From NCBI GenBank assembly GCA_039519185.1, contig CM076847.1, positions 82,249,100 through 82,313,099 on the forward strand: a stretch of 64,000 nucleotides of DNA, written 5' to 3'. The notes beneath the pieces are model-generated. The model ran no database searches. It had not been told where the DNA came from and saw only the letters and a list, made by a program, of their open reading frames with translations. Both the position numbers and the translations under genes were made by a program. Source of the stretch: Astragalus membranaceus. Lineage: Eukaryota > Streptophyta > Magnoliopsida > Fabales > Fabaceae. Every line of letters begins with the position of its first letter. Positions within the stretch are counted from its first letter, which is position 1. Below are positions 23,771 through 34,784 of the stretch, in pieces.

Positions 23771-26700
23771 TGTAACACCCCCTTTTTCTAACCTTTAAAA
23801 GTGGTGTTACACTTGACTAATATTCCCATTTCTGATTTCTTTTAAAAAATATATTGATTCACAATATATATATAAATTTTCAGTTCTCAACTTATGAAAA
23901 ATTAATTTTTTTGAAATGTGTGAGAAGCATAAGGATTAGTCATATCATACAACATCGGGATATATACATATGCATCATACATTGATCACTAACAGTTTGA
24001 TCATAGTCATGCTCTTGGACTTACATAAGTTATCATCTAAGTACCACATCACACAGGTGTCCCAAAAGGTGGTACGGTCTATAGGGTTATATATGTACCA
24101 TAGGTTAGGCTGAAGACTAAGCAATCAAGCTAATATACTGAAATACCTAATAATAACTGTATCAAAAGGTAGAGTTATAAGAGATTACAAACCAGACTAA
24201 ATCCCCAAAAAGACTCTTATACTCTAAGTAGAATCAAAGAACCGACTTCCAACACCCACTAATGATATCCATTAGGGAGATTCCCAATGGTACCACTACT
24301 ATCAGAGCCATCAGACGGCTCCCACTCAGGTACGACAGGTACATCAGGAACCACAGCATCCTGAACCATAGCCCCAGGCATTGCCACTCTAGGAAACAAA
24401 GCCTCTATCATACGGTTCATAGGCAACTCAATCTCTAAAGTCTGATGAGCAGTAATAATAGTCATGGGCACTCCATGTACCCCATCAGTGGTCTGAGTCA
24501 CACCAGTATAAGTAATAGTCTGAGCCTCTGGATCGATCTCCCAAATGGAATTTCCCTCGTCCTCGAAAAACCTAATATGTCGGTGGCCCGAATGACCCAG
24601 TGGTTCCCCCGTCGCCATCTGAAATGTAAGGGGTGAAATACTCGTACACAAGTTTGCAACGCGATGGTTACACAATTTACACATAATAGGATACAATCAC
24701 AAAAATAATAATATATATGACCTTAATAATGACACATCAAACTCAATTAAGAAAAATTCACCACACACAATCACCAAATCCTGCAAAACATGAGTAGTAT
24801 TATAGGGACAATTAATCATCGATTGTTAGTCAAATAAACTAGACCTCACACTTATCCTCTAATCCATCAACAAAGTTGGTCTGCTAACTGGAAAGAATGT
24901 ACTCAACCTACTCAATGGAGATTTCTCTATCATTTTGAGCGTAAGGCCGTTTCAACTGCCATAACATGATTGTTTTGAAATGAGCAGATATCCCATCTAA
25001 ACCCCAATCATTCTGGCCCAAGCGCTGCACCTTATCATAGATAGTTCTGTACAGTCAGGCTCACCGTGTCGGGTAGTACGATTTCCCCCAGCCAGAGTTG
25101 CTACAACTGACCATTGGTGGGAGTTCGAAACACAAGTGCCCCCAGAAGGTCTGTAGTCGACCCAACCGAACCTATCCCCAGTCTTATATACTTGATAGTA
25201 CTATATGAAACATCTTGTAATAGCTCTTAGTAAAATCATCAGTCTTACTAATCTAATCCATAATCAACTTGACAATTCAGTCATTAGAATTCATAGAACA
25301 ACTTGTGAAATACACCTTAACTTATTAGTCCTCTCGAGTCATACCACTAAGTCTATTATTATATCACTAAGTAAAATAGACAACCAATATTCTCAACCAA
25401 ATTCCGAATATACTAATTTTGACACATTTGCATAGAACTCAAACAAAATCAAAACCACACAAATCGCTTAAGAATATCTAAATAATATATATACAAGTAA
25501 CACACAATTTGTTCCCATCAACTTATTATTAGTATTTCCCCTTACCTTGATTTTTCCCAAAATAGCTTTGTTGGACACTTTCTTCAATTTCCTCAATACC
25601 TATTACTCATAAAAAAACAACTATGTCTTTAACATACGATACTCATAACTAAAATATTTTGCTAAAACTCTACTTAATACTTGTGGGTTTCCAAAATGCA
25701 AAGAAATGTTTGTTCTTAAAGGAAAACCCCCTTGATAGGCATATTTTCTTATTTTCTAGATTTTAAGTGCATTTGATAAAATATAGTAAACCAGAGTAAG
25801 GAAATTATCCATGCGTATACAAGTATTTAATCTAGTTCATTATCTAATTAATCAAGTTTTTGAATAAGCATTTTCTCTTATTTTAAAACTAATGTCAGAA
25901 TCACTCTACCTAACTATATCCCAATATATAAGTACAAATATAATAAATTTAAAATACTCTAAATTTAAATAAATAGAAAAAAACTGTCAATAAAAATTGA
26001 TAAAGATTTGTACAAGAAAAATGAAATGAAACAAGGTTTTTGATTTCTCTTGTGTTTGAAAATTTTAAAGAGAGCAAAAAAAAAATATACTATATTACCC
26101 TACGGTAAGAAGAGTAAAGCAGTTTTTTCTATCTAAGTTTTTAGTTTCTTTGTGTATTCCTATTATTCTATGCTACTGAACTTCAACAGAAAGAGAGAAG
26201 GTATTTGGAAAAGAAAAAAAAACTGGAAGGAAATAATAGAAAGATTAAAAAGAGGGGTTTTGAATACCTGGAGAAGAAGGAGGATAATGCTTCGTAAAGT
26301 GTGTGTGTTTTGAATGAGGGGGATGGCTCTATTTATAGCACTTCATCCAGTTTTCAAGTACTAAAACCTACACATTCCGGTACTTTTTCTTTTTTTTTGT
26401 TCATACCATTTTGACCACACAATTTCTTTCCCTTTTTATTAGTTACTTATTTGTTATACTGATAATAATAAAAGACATATCTTTAGTAAAATAAAATTCT
26501 GCAGATCCAATTTCGCTCTTTATATTTTATAGGACTTAATGAACTAAGTTTCAAAATTTTCTGATAAGTTTGGACTTTTTTAGTGTCGTACCGATTTACA
26601 CTGGCAGATACTTTTTAGCTAAAATTTGATAGAATTTTAAATTTCAATTTCTCTGATAGCCTTCTATAACTTTTCTCTTAGTTCTAAAATTATTTTTCTT

Positions 26701-26795
26701 AAAATACTCTCTAGATACTAAACTAATCATTATCTTAATAAAGTAACTACACAATTATAATCCACACAAAGGAAGTAAAAATTCAGGGTGTTACA
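23771..26795 (-). repeat. gypsy 5' LTR (3025 bp)
   Basis: It is the partner of 11023-14052. The tRNA-Met primer site lies just inside it (ctctgataccactat before 23771). The LTR ends at 26795 and the copia 1 sequence resumes with the target copy cgaag. Confidence 0.92.
24259..24696 (-). other. ORF inside gypsy 5' LTR (145 codons, unidentified)
   Basis: This is the allelic copy of the ORF at 11509-11946, with the same length and frame and about a dozen amino-acid changes. It begins MYPIMCKLCNHRV with an inner ATG giving MATGEPLGHSGHRHIRF. No known domain. Confidence 0.35.
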
Positions 26796-27799
26796 CGAAG
26801 CACACGGGTGGCAGCCTGGAAATGAGCATCAAGGGGATTAGCAACAAATTTGCTAAGTTGTTGTACAGAATATGCAATATCAGGCCTTGTGTTGGTGAGG
26901 TAAAGTAAGCGCCCAATTAAGCGCCTACTTGCAGACTGATCAGAAAAAGGGCCCCCCTCGCTACTGCTGAGTTTGACAGAGGGGTCAGCAGGAGTGGATT
27001 GAGGCTTGGCAGCAAGCACACCACAATCTTCAAGTAATTCCAGAGTATATTTTCTCTGATTCAGTGTGATTCCAGTTTTAGAACGTGCCACTTCTAAACC
27101 CAAGAAGAATCTTAGAGCACCAAGGTCTTTGATGCGAAATTTGGCATCCAGCATCTGCTTAATAGCAGTAATTTCAGTCACATTGTTACCAGTTAACACC
27201 AGGTCATCCAAATAAACTAACAATACAATAATTGTAGTGTGTGAGGACTTGACAAAGAGGGAGTGGTCAGCCTCAGACTGGATGTATCCCACGGAAAGAA
27301 GAGTTGTAGTGAGCTTGTGATTCCATTGACGACTTGCTTTGTTTCAAGCCATAAAGTGACTTATTGAGCTTGCATACTTTGTTGCTAGGAGCAGAATTAG
27401 GACTGAACAAGCCAGGGGGAACATCCATGTAAACTTCTTCATTCAAATCTCCATGAAGAAAGGCATTGTTGACATCCAACTGCTCAAGAAACCAATTTTT
27501 GGAGGCTGCAATAGCCAATAAAACTCTCACTGTAGTGAGCTTCAGAACAGGACTGAATGTCTCAAAATAATCAACTCCTTCTAACTGATTGTATCCCTTG
27601 GCCACAAGTCTTGCTTTATACACCCATTTGCAATGAATGGGTGTTTTACCTGTAGGGAGATCAACAACGGACCAAGTGTTGTTGGAAGCAAGGGCATCAA
27701 GCTCAGCTTGCATAGCCTTTTGCCAACATTGGTGTGAAACAGCTTGAGTGAAGGTTAAAGGATCAGAATGTGAGGAAACGTTGAAACATAAGGTCTTAT
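26796..27799 (-). pseudogene. copia 1 reverse transcriptase (frameshifted)
   Basis: Two overlapping minus-strand frames (about 27799-27290 and 27292-26796) cover a copia reverse transcriptase. The first contains KARLVAKGYNQLEGVDYFE, PVLKLTTVRVLLAIAASK and LDVNNAFLHGDLNEEVYM. The second contains LLVYLDDLVLTGNN and RRLIGRLLYLTNTRPDIAY. The palm motif is YLDD instead of the usual YVDD. A short stretch usual before KARLVAKGY is missing, and a frameshift lies at about 27290. The left end is the gypsy insertion; the right end is the solo LTR at 27800. Confidence 0.85.
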
Positions 27800-29513
27800 T
27801 GTTGAACCAAGGACAAACGCTCTTTGTTTTGTATGATAACAAATTACATCTTGTCTACTAATGGTTGCAGTTGAATGAAAGTACAGGAACAAAATCAAAG
27901 AACAGGGATTAAATCAAAGAGCAGTGACTAAAGTGCAATGGCTTGCAGAAGAAGCAACAATGAAGTTGAAGACCTAATTGTTTATCTGCTTTTGATAGGA
28001 CTCAAATGTAAGATCCTATCCCTTCAGCTTTATGACATTTAGTAGAAGAGAGATGATGTTTTTAAAAATGTTTTTAAAAATAAAATTGTTGTGTTAAAAG
28101 CCTTTGAAAAATATTTTAGTCAAATGCATGCATGCATGTGAAAGACACACAACATGGGAAAGCTTTTTAAAAGTAAAGAATCGATTTCTACATGGTCTCA
28201 TTGTTGTTTAAAATCGATTTCTAACTCCAAATGAAAGAGAACAATCGATTTCCTAATCTATTGTTGAAGCAAAGAATCGATTTCCTAATCCATTGTTAAG
28301 CATGTAATCTATTTCATAATCTATTGAGAAGCACATAATCTATTTCATAATCTATTGAGAAGCACATAATCGATTTATGCTATACTTAAGCCTAAGCAAA
28401 GAAACGATTATGAGCTTCATTCAACCAAGCATGAAATCGATTTCCATTATTTTCTCAAGGCCAAGAATCGATTACTCACTCCTTGTTTTAAGCAAAGAAT
28501 CGATTACAATACATTCCTTTCTAAAGGCAAAGAATCGATTATGCCATCTACAACTTCAAAGCTCATAATCAATTTCAACATAGTGTGTTTTAGTCCAACG
28601 GTCAATTTTTTACATTTTCTATAAATAGGGACCTTGGATCTCAAAATCAAACACACCACTACACTTCTCTTCTACATACATTTTCAAATCAATAGAAAAG
28701 AGAAAAATAGCTTTCATTGTCAAATCTTTTGTTAAAGTTCTTCATTTCAAAACCAATCATCTCTCTCTCTACTATATTGTTATTCTGCTGAAGTGATTGG
28801 TTCATAGTTTCTATATTGTATTGATCTGTATTCGTGGTGGCTTAGAAATCCTGGGACGTGTTCTTGGGTCTCTCAATCTGGGAGATTGAGTTGGTTTGAA
28901 ATCCTGGGAGGTGATCTTGGGTCGTTCAATCGGGGAGATTGAAGCGGTTATTGTGAAATCTTGGGAAGCATTCTTGGGTCGTTCAATCAGGGAGATTGAA
29001 GCGGTTGTGAAATACTTAGCGGGGAGCTCGGGTTCTCAATTTGGGTAAATTGAGATTTGCTATTTGAAGTTGTTTGTTTGTAAAACATTCTTCATCATAT
29101 AGTGGTTGTCAGCAAGTCCAAAGGTTGCAAAGCCTGAGGCCGAGGACGTAGGGCTTTTATCCCGAACCTCGTAAAAATCCTGGTGTATCTCTATCCCTCT
29201 CTCTTTACTTTCTTTACAGTTTATATTTGTCTATTATTATCATTGCGCTGCATATCTGTCTATCCTGAATTCTGATAATAGCATAATATTACGCTGTGCC
29301 TGATCTGTCTGCTTAGGTGCATCATATTAGGTGCATCATACAGTTTAAATCTCAGTTTCCGCATTTGATTTAAACAAACACTGTTAATGCTTTAAATCTT
29401 AGTTTCCACATCTGTTTTAAACAAGCATTGTAAAAGTTTTGAAAACCGAAAAGAATTCAAGTTTTGCACATAACCTTATTCACCCCCCTCTAAGGTTATC
29501 ATATAGTCCAACA
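27800..29513 (+). mobile_element. SIRE/Maximus-type copia solo LTR (copy B) in copia 1
   Basis: It runs from TGTTGAACCAAGGAC to TAGTCCAACA (1714 bp) with a perfect target duplication CTTAT at 27795-27799 and 29514-29518. It is the same family as 4628-6403, with the same ends, a TATA box (tataaataggg, about 28621), 55-bp repeats and the TTCACCCCCCTCTAAGG end. An array of ATCGAT motifs, several decayed to atctat, occupies about 28170-28575. It splits the copia 1 pol between the integrase C-terminus and reverse transcriptase. Confidence 0.9.
28846..29060 (+). repeat. 53-57 bp repeats in solo LTR copy B
   Basis: Units headed by aaatc(c/t)tggga occur at 28846, 28899 and 28956, with a diverged fourth near 28998. 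Each contains ttcttgggtc or atcttgggtc and a ggagattga segment. Confidence 0.8.
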
Positions 29514-30310
29514 CTTATATGGTAGGGAAAATTTTTCATAGGAAATGACAGAAGATAAGGGATATGGTTGAGAATTACCTTTTGAATGATTGGCCCAGCT
29601 AGAGAAACTACAATGGTATTCCTGCAAATAACTGGGTTTGTGAGAGACTCTAGTTGAATGTCTTGTGGGCTGTATGGTGGGTTGAGGCTGTGGTTCAGAA
29701 CTGGTGGGAGAGTTGGAGGAAGATATGGGGTTGTTTGCAGGTGCAGGGGAATTGATTTGTTCATTTTCATGTGAGTTGTTGGTAGAATCTATAGTAGTTG
29801 GTGCAAATGAGTGAGTGTTTGAATCAACCAGTGGGTCTGGAGTGTCTGGAAGTATAGTCTCAAACGGAGAACTTGGTGATGGTGTAGAATTATTAGTATT
29901 TGTAGGAGTTGGTGTTGAAGGAGTGGTATGAAAGGGAAAGTGTTCCTCAAAGAAAATCACATTCCTAGATTGTAAGAGTTGGTGTGAGGCAAGGTCATAT
30001 AGAACATAACCTTTGAGGCTTTCTTTGTAGCCTAAGAAAACTGTTTTAGTGGCTCTTGGATCACATTTGGTTCTGTGGGCAGTTAAGGTGGAAGCATAGG
30101 CAAGGCATCCAAATGTCTTAAGGTGGGTGAGGGAAGGTGGCATTTTGTGAAGTAGTTCATATGGAGATTTGTTATGTAGGATAGGTGTGGGGATTCTGTT
30201 TATTAGGTGGATGGCTTGTTGTATGGCAAAGTTCCACAATTTGTGAAATACCAGCATGAAGCAACTCAAAACAGTGATTAGTCTTGGAAATACTAAGTGA
30301 AAAAGAAAGC
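29514..30310 (-). pseudogene. copia 1 integrase C-terminal region and linker
   Basis: The minus-strand frame includes HLINRIPTPILHNKSPYELL, FGCLAYASTLTAHRTKCDP and VFLGYKESLKGYVLYDL, the usual copia integrase C-terminal blocks. A Pro/Ser/Thr-rich linker follows. It is fused directly to pre-integrase sequence at about 30250-30300, so the catalytic core that should lie between is absent. The other end is cut by the solo LTR at 29513. Confidence 0.82.
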
Positions 30311-30885
30311 TTTCTTTGCTTAGAAAATTGACATATATCACAAGGTGTATTTGTATTTTCAAAATGAACAAAGGGAAATTGTGTGGATATACAATGATGT
30401 CTATCATGAGAAATATGCCCTAATCTCATGTGCCAAAGTCTAGATGTATCTATAGTGCTACTTTTGTAAGAACTAGGTAAAGTAGTGTTGTCAACATTAC
30501 AAGCAGAGTGCAGATCACTAACAGGCACAGTTATTTGTGTGGGTAACTTGTAGAGCTTCTTCTCCAGCTTAGCTGATCCAATCATCCGGTTGGTAAGGGC
30601 CTGAAAAAGGAAGCAACCATCATCACTAAAAAAAGAGATTTTGCTACTTAGGGAAAGCTCAGGAACAGACATCAAATAAGAGCCAAAGTTCTCAACATAG
30701 AGTACATTGTACAATATTATGTCATTGGTAACATGAACAGTCCCTATGGCAGTTGCAAATGCTGTTGTATGGTTGGGACAGTTGATTTTGATAGGGTCAA
30801 TGAGTTTGTAACTAGTAAAAAGATTCAAATCAGGGACAATATGATCAGTAGCACCTGTATCTACTATCCAAATTATAAATTTCAT
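30260..30885 (-). pseudogene. copia 1 protease and GAG-pre-integrase
   Basis: The frame begins near the protease catalytic site (WIVDTGATDHIVPDL). It continues through a region with LYNVLYVENFGSYLMSVPEL and the pre-integrase signature SRLWHMRLGHIS..CDICQFSKQRK. It ends at FELLHAG, where the integrase core should begin with Asp. The frame differs from that of gag, so a frameshift lies between 30906 and 30885. Confidence 0.82.
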
Positions 30886-30905
30886 ACCAGAAACAGGATC
30901 TGTGA

Positions 30906-32069
30906 TTATGTTATAGGAGGAAACTTGGCTGGGTGCTGATGTTTTTGTGCCAAGACAGTGTTGGCAGAATGTGAAGACCCTTGGCTCCTCTGTTTAGGTT
31001 GTTGAATTAGCTCCAGAATAGCCCTGTATTGATCCTGAGTAAGGGAAACATTGTTGTTGAGTCCATTTCCATTCTCTTGTTTATTGGATTCATTCTCACT
31101 TGCAGCAGAATTGGTGGAATTCTTTTGAGTTCTTGTTTGATATCCTGGTGGGAATCCGTGGAGGAAATAGCAGGTCTCAACCGTGTGATTTGTTTTGTTA
31201 CAAAGGGTACACAATCGAGTTGAACCTTGTCCTCTACCTTGACCACGTCCAAACCTTCCTCTACCACGATTCCCATAACCTCCTCTGTTAGAACTTTGTA
31301 CATGATTCACAATAGATGTAGTCTTGGTTTCATTCTCAGTTTCAGTACCAGATGATGGTGGATTACTAATATTGATGTTTCGTTCTTGTTGAATCACAAG
31401 AGAAAATGCCTTAGTGATTTGAGGAAATGGATCCATCATCATGACTTGGCTTCTAACATGTGAAAATTCTTCATTTAGACCTTTCAAGAATCTAATTGTA
31501 TAATCTTGATCTCTAAACTTCTTAACATTCTGTACAGCATTACACGTACATGGAATGGCGCATGTACAAAGGGAAAAGGGACGGAAACTCTCAAGCTCAT
31601 CCCATAAGGATTTCAATTCAGTATAATATGCACTAACATCACACGTACCTTGCGATAATTTGCATATTGCTTCTTGAATCTCAGCAATCCGCAACATGTC
31701 GCCTTGATCAAAGCGATCGTGAAGATCTTTCTAGGCGTCATATGCTTTGTCAAAGAAAACAATCGACTTCATCACGCTCTCAGAAACAGATCGTTGAAGC
31801 CATGCTAACACCAAATTGTTGCATCTAAACCACTGATTGTACATCGTACTCGTCTTTGCCGATGCTGTAATCGTTCCATCAACGAAGTGAATCTTGTTCT
31901 TTGAAATCAAGGATACGCGCATTGACCGAATCCATGGTTGAAAGTTCTTGCTTCCTTCCAGAGTAGGTTGAACCAAAATCATGGCAGGAGTCTCATTAGG
32001 ATGTATGTAGAAAGGATTGGAGGAATTGGTGGCAAAATCAGCATATTGTTCAAGATTCTGGTTCGCCAT
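30906..32069 (-). pseudogene. copia 1 gag with one nonsense codon
   Basis: The start codon at 32067-32069 begins MANQNLEQYADFATN. The gag domain includes NFQPWIRSMRVSLISKNKI and the conserved WFRCNNLVLAWLQRSVSES. A TAG at 31731-31733 interrupts it after about 112 codons, and the same frame continues through ELKSLWDELE and a Gly/Arg-rich stretch. A CCHC knuckle (CTLCNKTNHTVETC) follows. The frame ends near 30906. Confidence 0.85.
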
Positions 32070-32363
32070 CGCCGAAATTAGGGTTAATAGCAACGGAGAG
32101 ACGGTGCGCGGATAGATCGACCAGAAAAGAGGGAGAAATTGCGTGGTGAAAAACCCTAGTAATTACGAATCAAGAATCGAAACGCAATGAACGCAGAATC
32201 GATTCGAAGTAAAGTTCTAATCGAAAGAAGGTTCAAGAACCAGAATGCAATGAAGTGCGAAATTGATTCGAAGGAAGAGGAAAAGTAAATCTGAGAAATT
32301 AATTCAATTCAATGAGAAGAAGAATGGCGAAAACCAGAGCTCAATGATTGAGCTCTGATACCA

Positions 32364-32572
32364 TCTTGATAAGCCAGGAACCAGAAAAGATAAAAATGGA
32401 AGAATACATTTTCTCATTGAATTGATTAGCAACTGTACAGAGAGTAGTGTTTATAGTAAAGGAATCTGGAAAAAACTGAACTAATTACAACTAACCACTA
32501 TCAAATAATAACCATGGTTAGGTTTTTAATATATAAAGGTAAATATGAAAGGTCAATGTACAATAGTCAACA
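32364..32572 (-). repeat. copia 1 5' LTR (209 bp)
   Basis: It is the partner of 10266-10472. The primer site adjoins at 32350-32363. Its outer flank carries the AGATT target duplication. Confidence 0.88.
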
Positions 32573-33216
32573 AGATTGATTTCGTTTTGGATCGTGCTTC
32601 TAATTCACCGTCTCCGCATTTCAAGATTAGTTCAACGATTCCGCGTTTTCGTCATTCGGATCGCTTCTGCCTGGTTTCTTCTTGTTGCGCTCCCTTTCTT
32701 CCTCAGATTACTGCATCAGATCTTCATTCTCGTGGCAGAATCTCACCTGCTTCAGGTTTGCTCTCTGGATCTTGCATTGTTGCTTGTCAAGTTATTACTG
32801 TTTCGGTTTTGCCCCGCTATCGCACTTGGTTAATTCAGGATTGTTGTTTGGTACGTAATTCATTTTTCACTCACCGTTTCTTACTGGATTACGGTTTGTT
32901 TCTGGATCACTGTTTGATTTTCTGAATTATTGGTTCTGGAGTTTTGGATTATTGCTATTGTTACTGGTTCTGCATTTTTTTTTACCCAACAACATTCAAG
33001 CTGGTTGTTGAAATGTCGAAAAGAATTCTGTGAGTTACAATACTCTTTTGCCTGGGTTTCTTTATCAAGATGGTGAAGGTTTAAGGGCTATGAATTTTGT
33101 TTTTCTGAGAACGATGGACGAAAGTTTGTACAGTATATTCCGAAGTATTGTTACTCATTCATCTAAACTTCTTCAAGAAAAAGCAATTGTTTTGTGATTT
33201 TTATTGAATCAGTTAA
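32573..33216 (+). other. non-coding stretch upstream of the Fes1 fragment
   Basis: T-rich sequence continues, across copia 1, from 10190-10265. It looks like a 5' leader or intron and has several possible donor and acceptor sites. The ORFs in it overlap one another and match nothing I recognise. I see no supported gene. Confidence 0.4.
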
Positions 33217-33443
33217 ATGGCTAAGGATGGAACTAATTGGGATGTCTTGCTTAAATGGAGTATTGCTCATTTCAATGGAACTCGCCCTAATGGGAATTTA
33301 AGTGAAGCGGATAGGAAATGGTTTATGGAACTCGAAGTCAGCAACTTGTTATAGAAGCAAATGGCTTTGAATCTCTTGTTTCTAATTTCAGTTCAGATCC
33401 TGATGTGAATGTTTGTGCTAAAGCACTGGGTGCAATATCTTCA
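33217..33443 (+). pseudogene. Fes1/HspBP1-like gene fragment with internal deletion
   Basis: ATG at 33217 begins MAKDGTNWDVLLKWS and reaches RKWFMEL, matching the conserved N terminus of plant Fes1 (the Hsp70 nucleotide exchange factor HspBP1 family). The next bases switch frame straight to SQQLVIEANGFESLVSNF and KALGAISS, which belong to the armadillo-type repeats much further along in that family. About a hundred codons are missing at the join, and homology stops at about 33443. It has no introns in this stretch. It is a truncated, frameshifted copy that may have been captured by the retroelement remnant that follows. Confidence 0.72.
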
Positions 33444-33499
33444 CCTCCTTTTGAAGAGCTAAATAGGATGTACTTGTTAGTGACTATAGCTCTGTTTTA

Positions 33500-34445
33500 A
33501 GATGCTTCCATTGGACCTTGATTGATTTGGCTATTGTGATTAATCTTAGCATTATCCTTTCTGTATTTATGGAAACTTCATTAGCTTTGGGTGTTTCTCG
33601 TTCATTCAAGAATTTCAGTGCAGGATGCAGCCCTCGGTGCTATTAGTAACATAGTGTGGTATATACACAAACTATTCGATGATTTGATTCTTTGTTGATT
33701 TACTGAATTTCAGCCTTATTGGCTTGATGTTTTTAGCTCTGCTATTTATGGTAGTTAAGCATGATGCTTCTCCTATAAATGGTTAAGCATTGAATTGTTG
33801 TGCTTCTGCCAAGTGGTTAAACTTTGAGGTATAGTTTCTGTTTGGTGGTTAAGCCTTTGGCCCTATGGCCTTGTTGATGTCTGCTTCTGCCCTATGGTGG
33901 TTAAGCATTTTGCTTCCTTCAAGTGATTAAGCCTTGAGCTGTGGCTTTGGCTTGATGGTTAAGCGTTGGATTGTTGCTTCTTCCGAGTGGTTAAACCTTG
34001 AGTTGTGATTTCTGCTCGATAGTTAAGCATTTGTTGACTTCTTTGGCACTTGGATGGTTATGTCCAAGAGTGGAGTTTGTTGATTCTTTTGGAGTGAATG
34101 TTGTGAAGACGCTGGAAGAAGCTTGAAGGGGCCCAAAAGTTGGTCGAAGACTTCTAAGTGCTATGCACCTCAACTGCTACCAATTTGGAGATTGTTCCTT
34201 ATTTTTCCTTTCTTTTATAGTATCTTTGTATTGCTTATCTCAAGCTGGAAGTGTTGTAAACACCTTCCAGTTTGCGAGAGGCTGTTAAAATATAGATAAT
34301 AAGTCCATTAATTGGTTAGTATATAAAGTAGATGATATAGTCATTTGTAATCATGCTTCTCATTTTGTAATATTTCCCTACTTTCAATATTATAGACTTG
34401 TAGGGTTTTTCTCTCTATTTTCTATTGATGCCATGTTTTTCAACA
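33500..34445 (+). mobile_element. LTR-retroelement remnant with TTAAGC-rich 3' region and LTR
   Basis: About eight spaced copies of (a/g)(a/t)ggttaagc-like motifs lie at 33750-34050. A gattcttttggag segment, a purine-rich tract (gcgagaggc, about 34274-34282) and an LTR-like sequence TGTTAAAATATAG..TTTTTCAACA (34283-34445, 163 bp) follow. The same order appears at 57720-58462 with a different LTR copy, so I read both as 3' ends of related non-coding elements. No gag or pol and no second LTR are visible. Whether the Fes1 fragment at 33217 belongs to it is not established. Confidence 0.45.
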
Positions 34446-34579
34446 AATCTTGTATTTTTTTTTAAATATCAGTGCAGGTATCACGTGTTTTTTTATATAT
34501 CAGTGCAGTTATCTCGTAGTTTCAATTGATTATTTTAGTTGATCAGTAGATTATACTAGACAGTAAACACTTGCACCAC

Positions 34580-34772
34580 TACCAAGTGGGTGTGGCACAA
34601 GTGGTAAGTTGCTTGGGCCCCTTAAGCATTTGGTCAGGGGTTCGATCCCTGGCCAGTGTGTATGGAGAGACATCGCTTGGGAGACGTCAGCCCTTAAATG
34701 AATGAACTCCAGTACCTCGAGGGATTAGTCTTCACAGTCGCCGTGGAAGATACCCAGATTTACCAAAAAAAA
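34580..34772 (+). mobile_element. tRNA-derived SINE
   Basis: A pol III box A (tggcacaagtgg, 34593-34604) and a box B (ggttcgatccc, 34639-34649) are followed by a SINE-like body and a 3' end taccaaaaaaaaaa. The left target duplication is aaacacttgcaccac (34565-34579). The right copy begins in the A-tail at about 34772 and is cut after acttgcacc by the hAT element, resuming with ac at 41719. This is a retroposed element, not a tRNA gene: there is no cloverleaf beyond the promoter boxes. Confidence 0.85.
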
Positions 34773-34784
34773 AACACTTGCACC

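Larger units (their letters stand above)
11023..26795 (-). mobile_element. Ty3-gypsy chromovirus (Tekay/Del-like) nested in copia 1
   Basis: Long LTRs (11023-14052 and 23771-26795) begin TGTAACACCCCC and end CAGGGTGTTACA. The target duplication is caaag/cgaag, 4 of 5 matching. The minus-strand primer site TGGTATCAGAGCAGA lies beside the 5' LTR (about 23754-23768), and a polypurine tract (TTTAGTGGGGTAGTAA on the minus strand) lies by 14053-14070. Gag-pol is one long frame with one nonsense codon, interrupted in the integrase by copia 2. The C-terminal chromodomain and long LTRs place it in the Tekay/Del group. The element is 10.7 kb once copia 2 is removed. Confidence 0.92.
10266..32572 (-). 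mobile_element. copia 1: Ty1-copia retrotransposon holding nested insertions
   Basis: Its LTRs are 10266-10472 and 32364-32572, with a perfect target duplication AGATT at 10261-10265 and 32573-32577. The primer site next to the 5' LTR reads TGGTATCAGAGCTC on the minus strand (32350-32363), complementary to the tRNA-Met 3' end. A polypurine tract lies at about 10473-10486. The body carries gag, protease, a truncated integrase, reverse transcriptase and RNase H in copia order. It is split by a gypsy element at 11023-26795 and a solo LTR at 27800-29513. Without those, the element is about 4.8 kb. Stops, frameshifts and loss of the integrase core make it non-functional. Confidence 0.9.

Noticed and set aside
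34590..34660. tRNA gene
   Set aside because: Box A and box B are present but no acceptor or anticodon stem can be formed. The poly-A tail and target duplication show a SINE.
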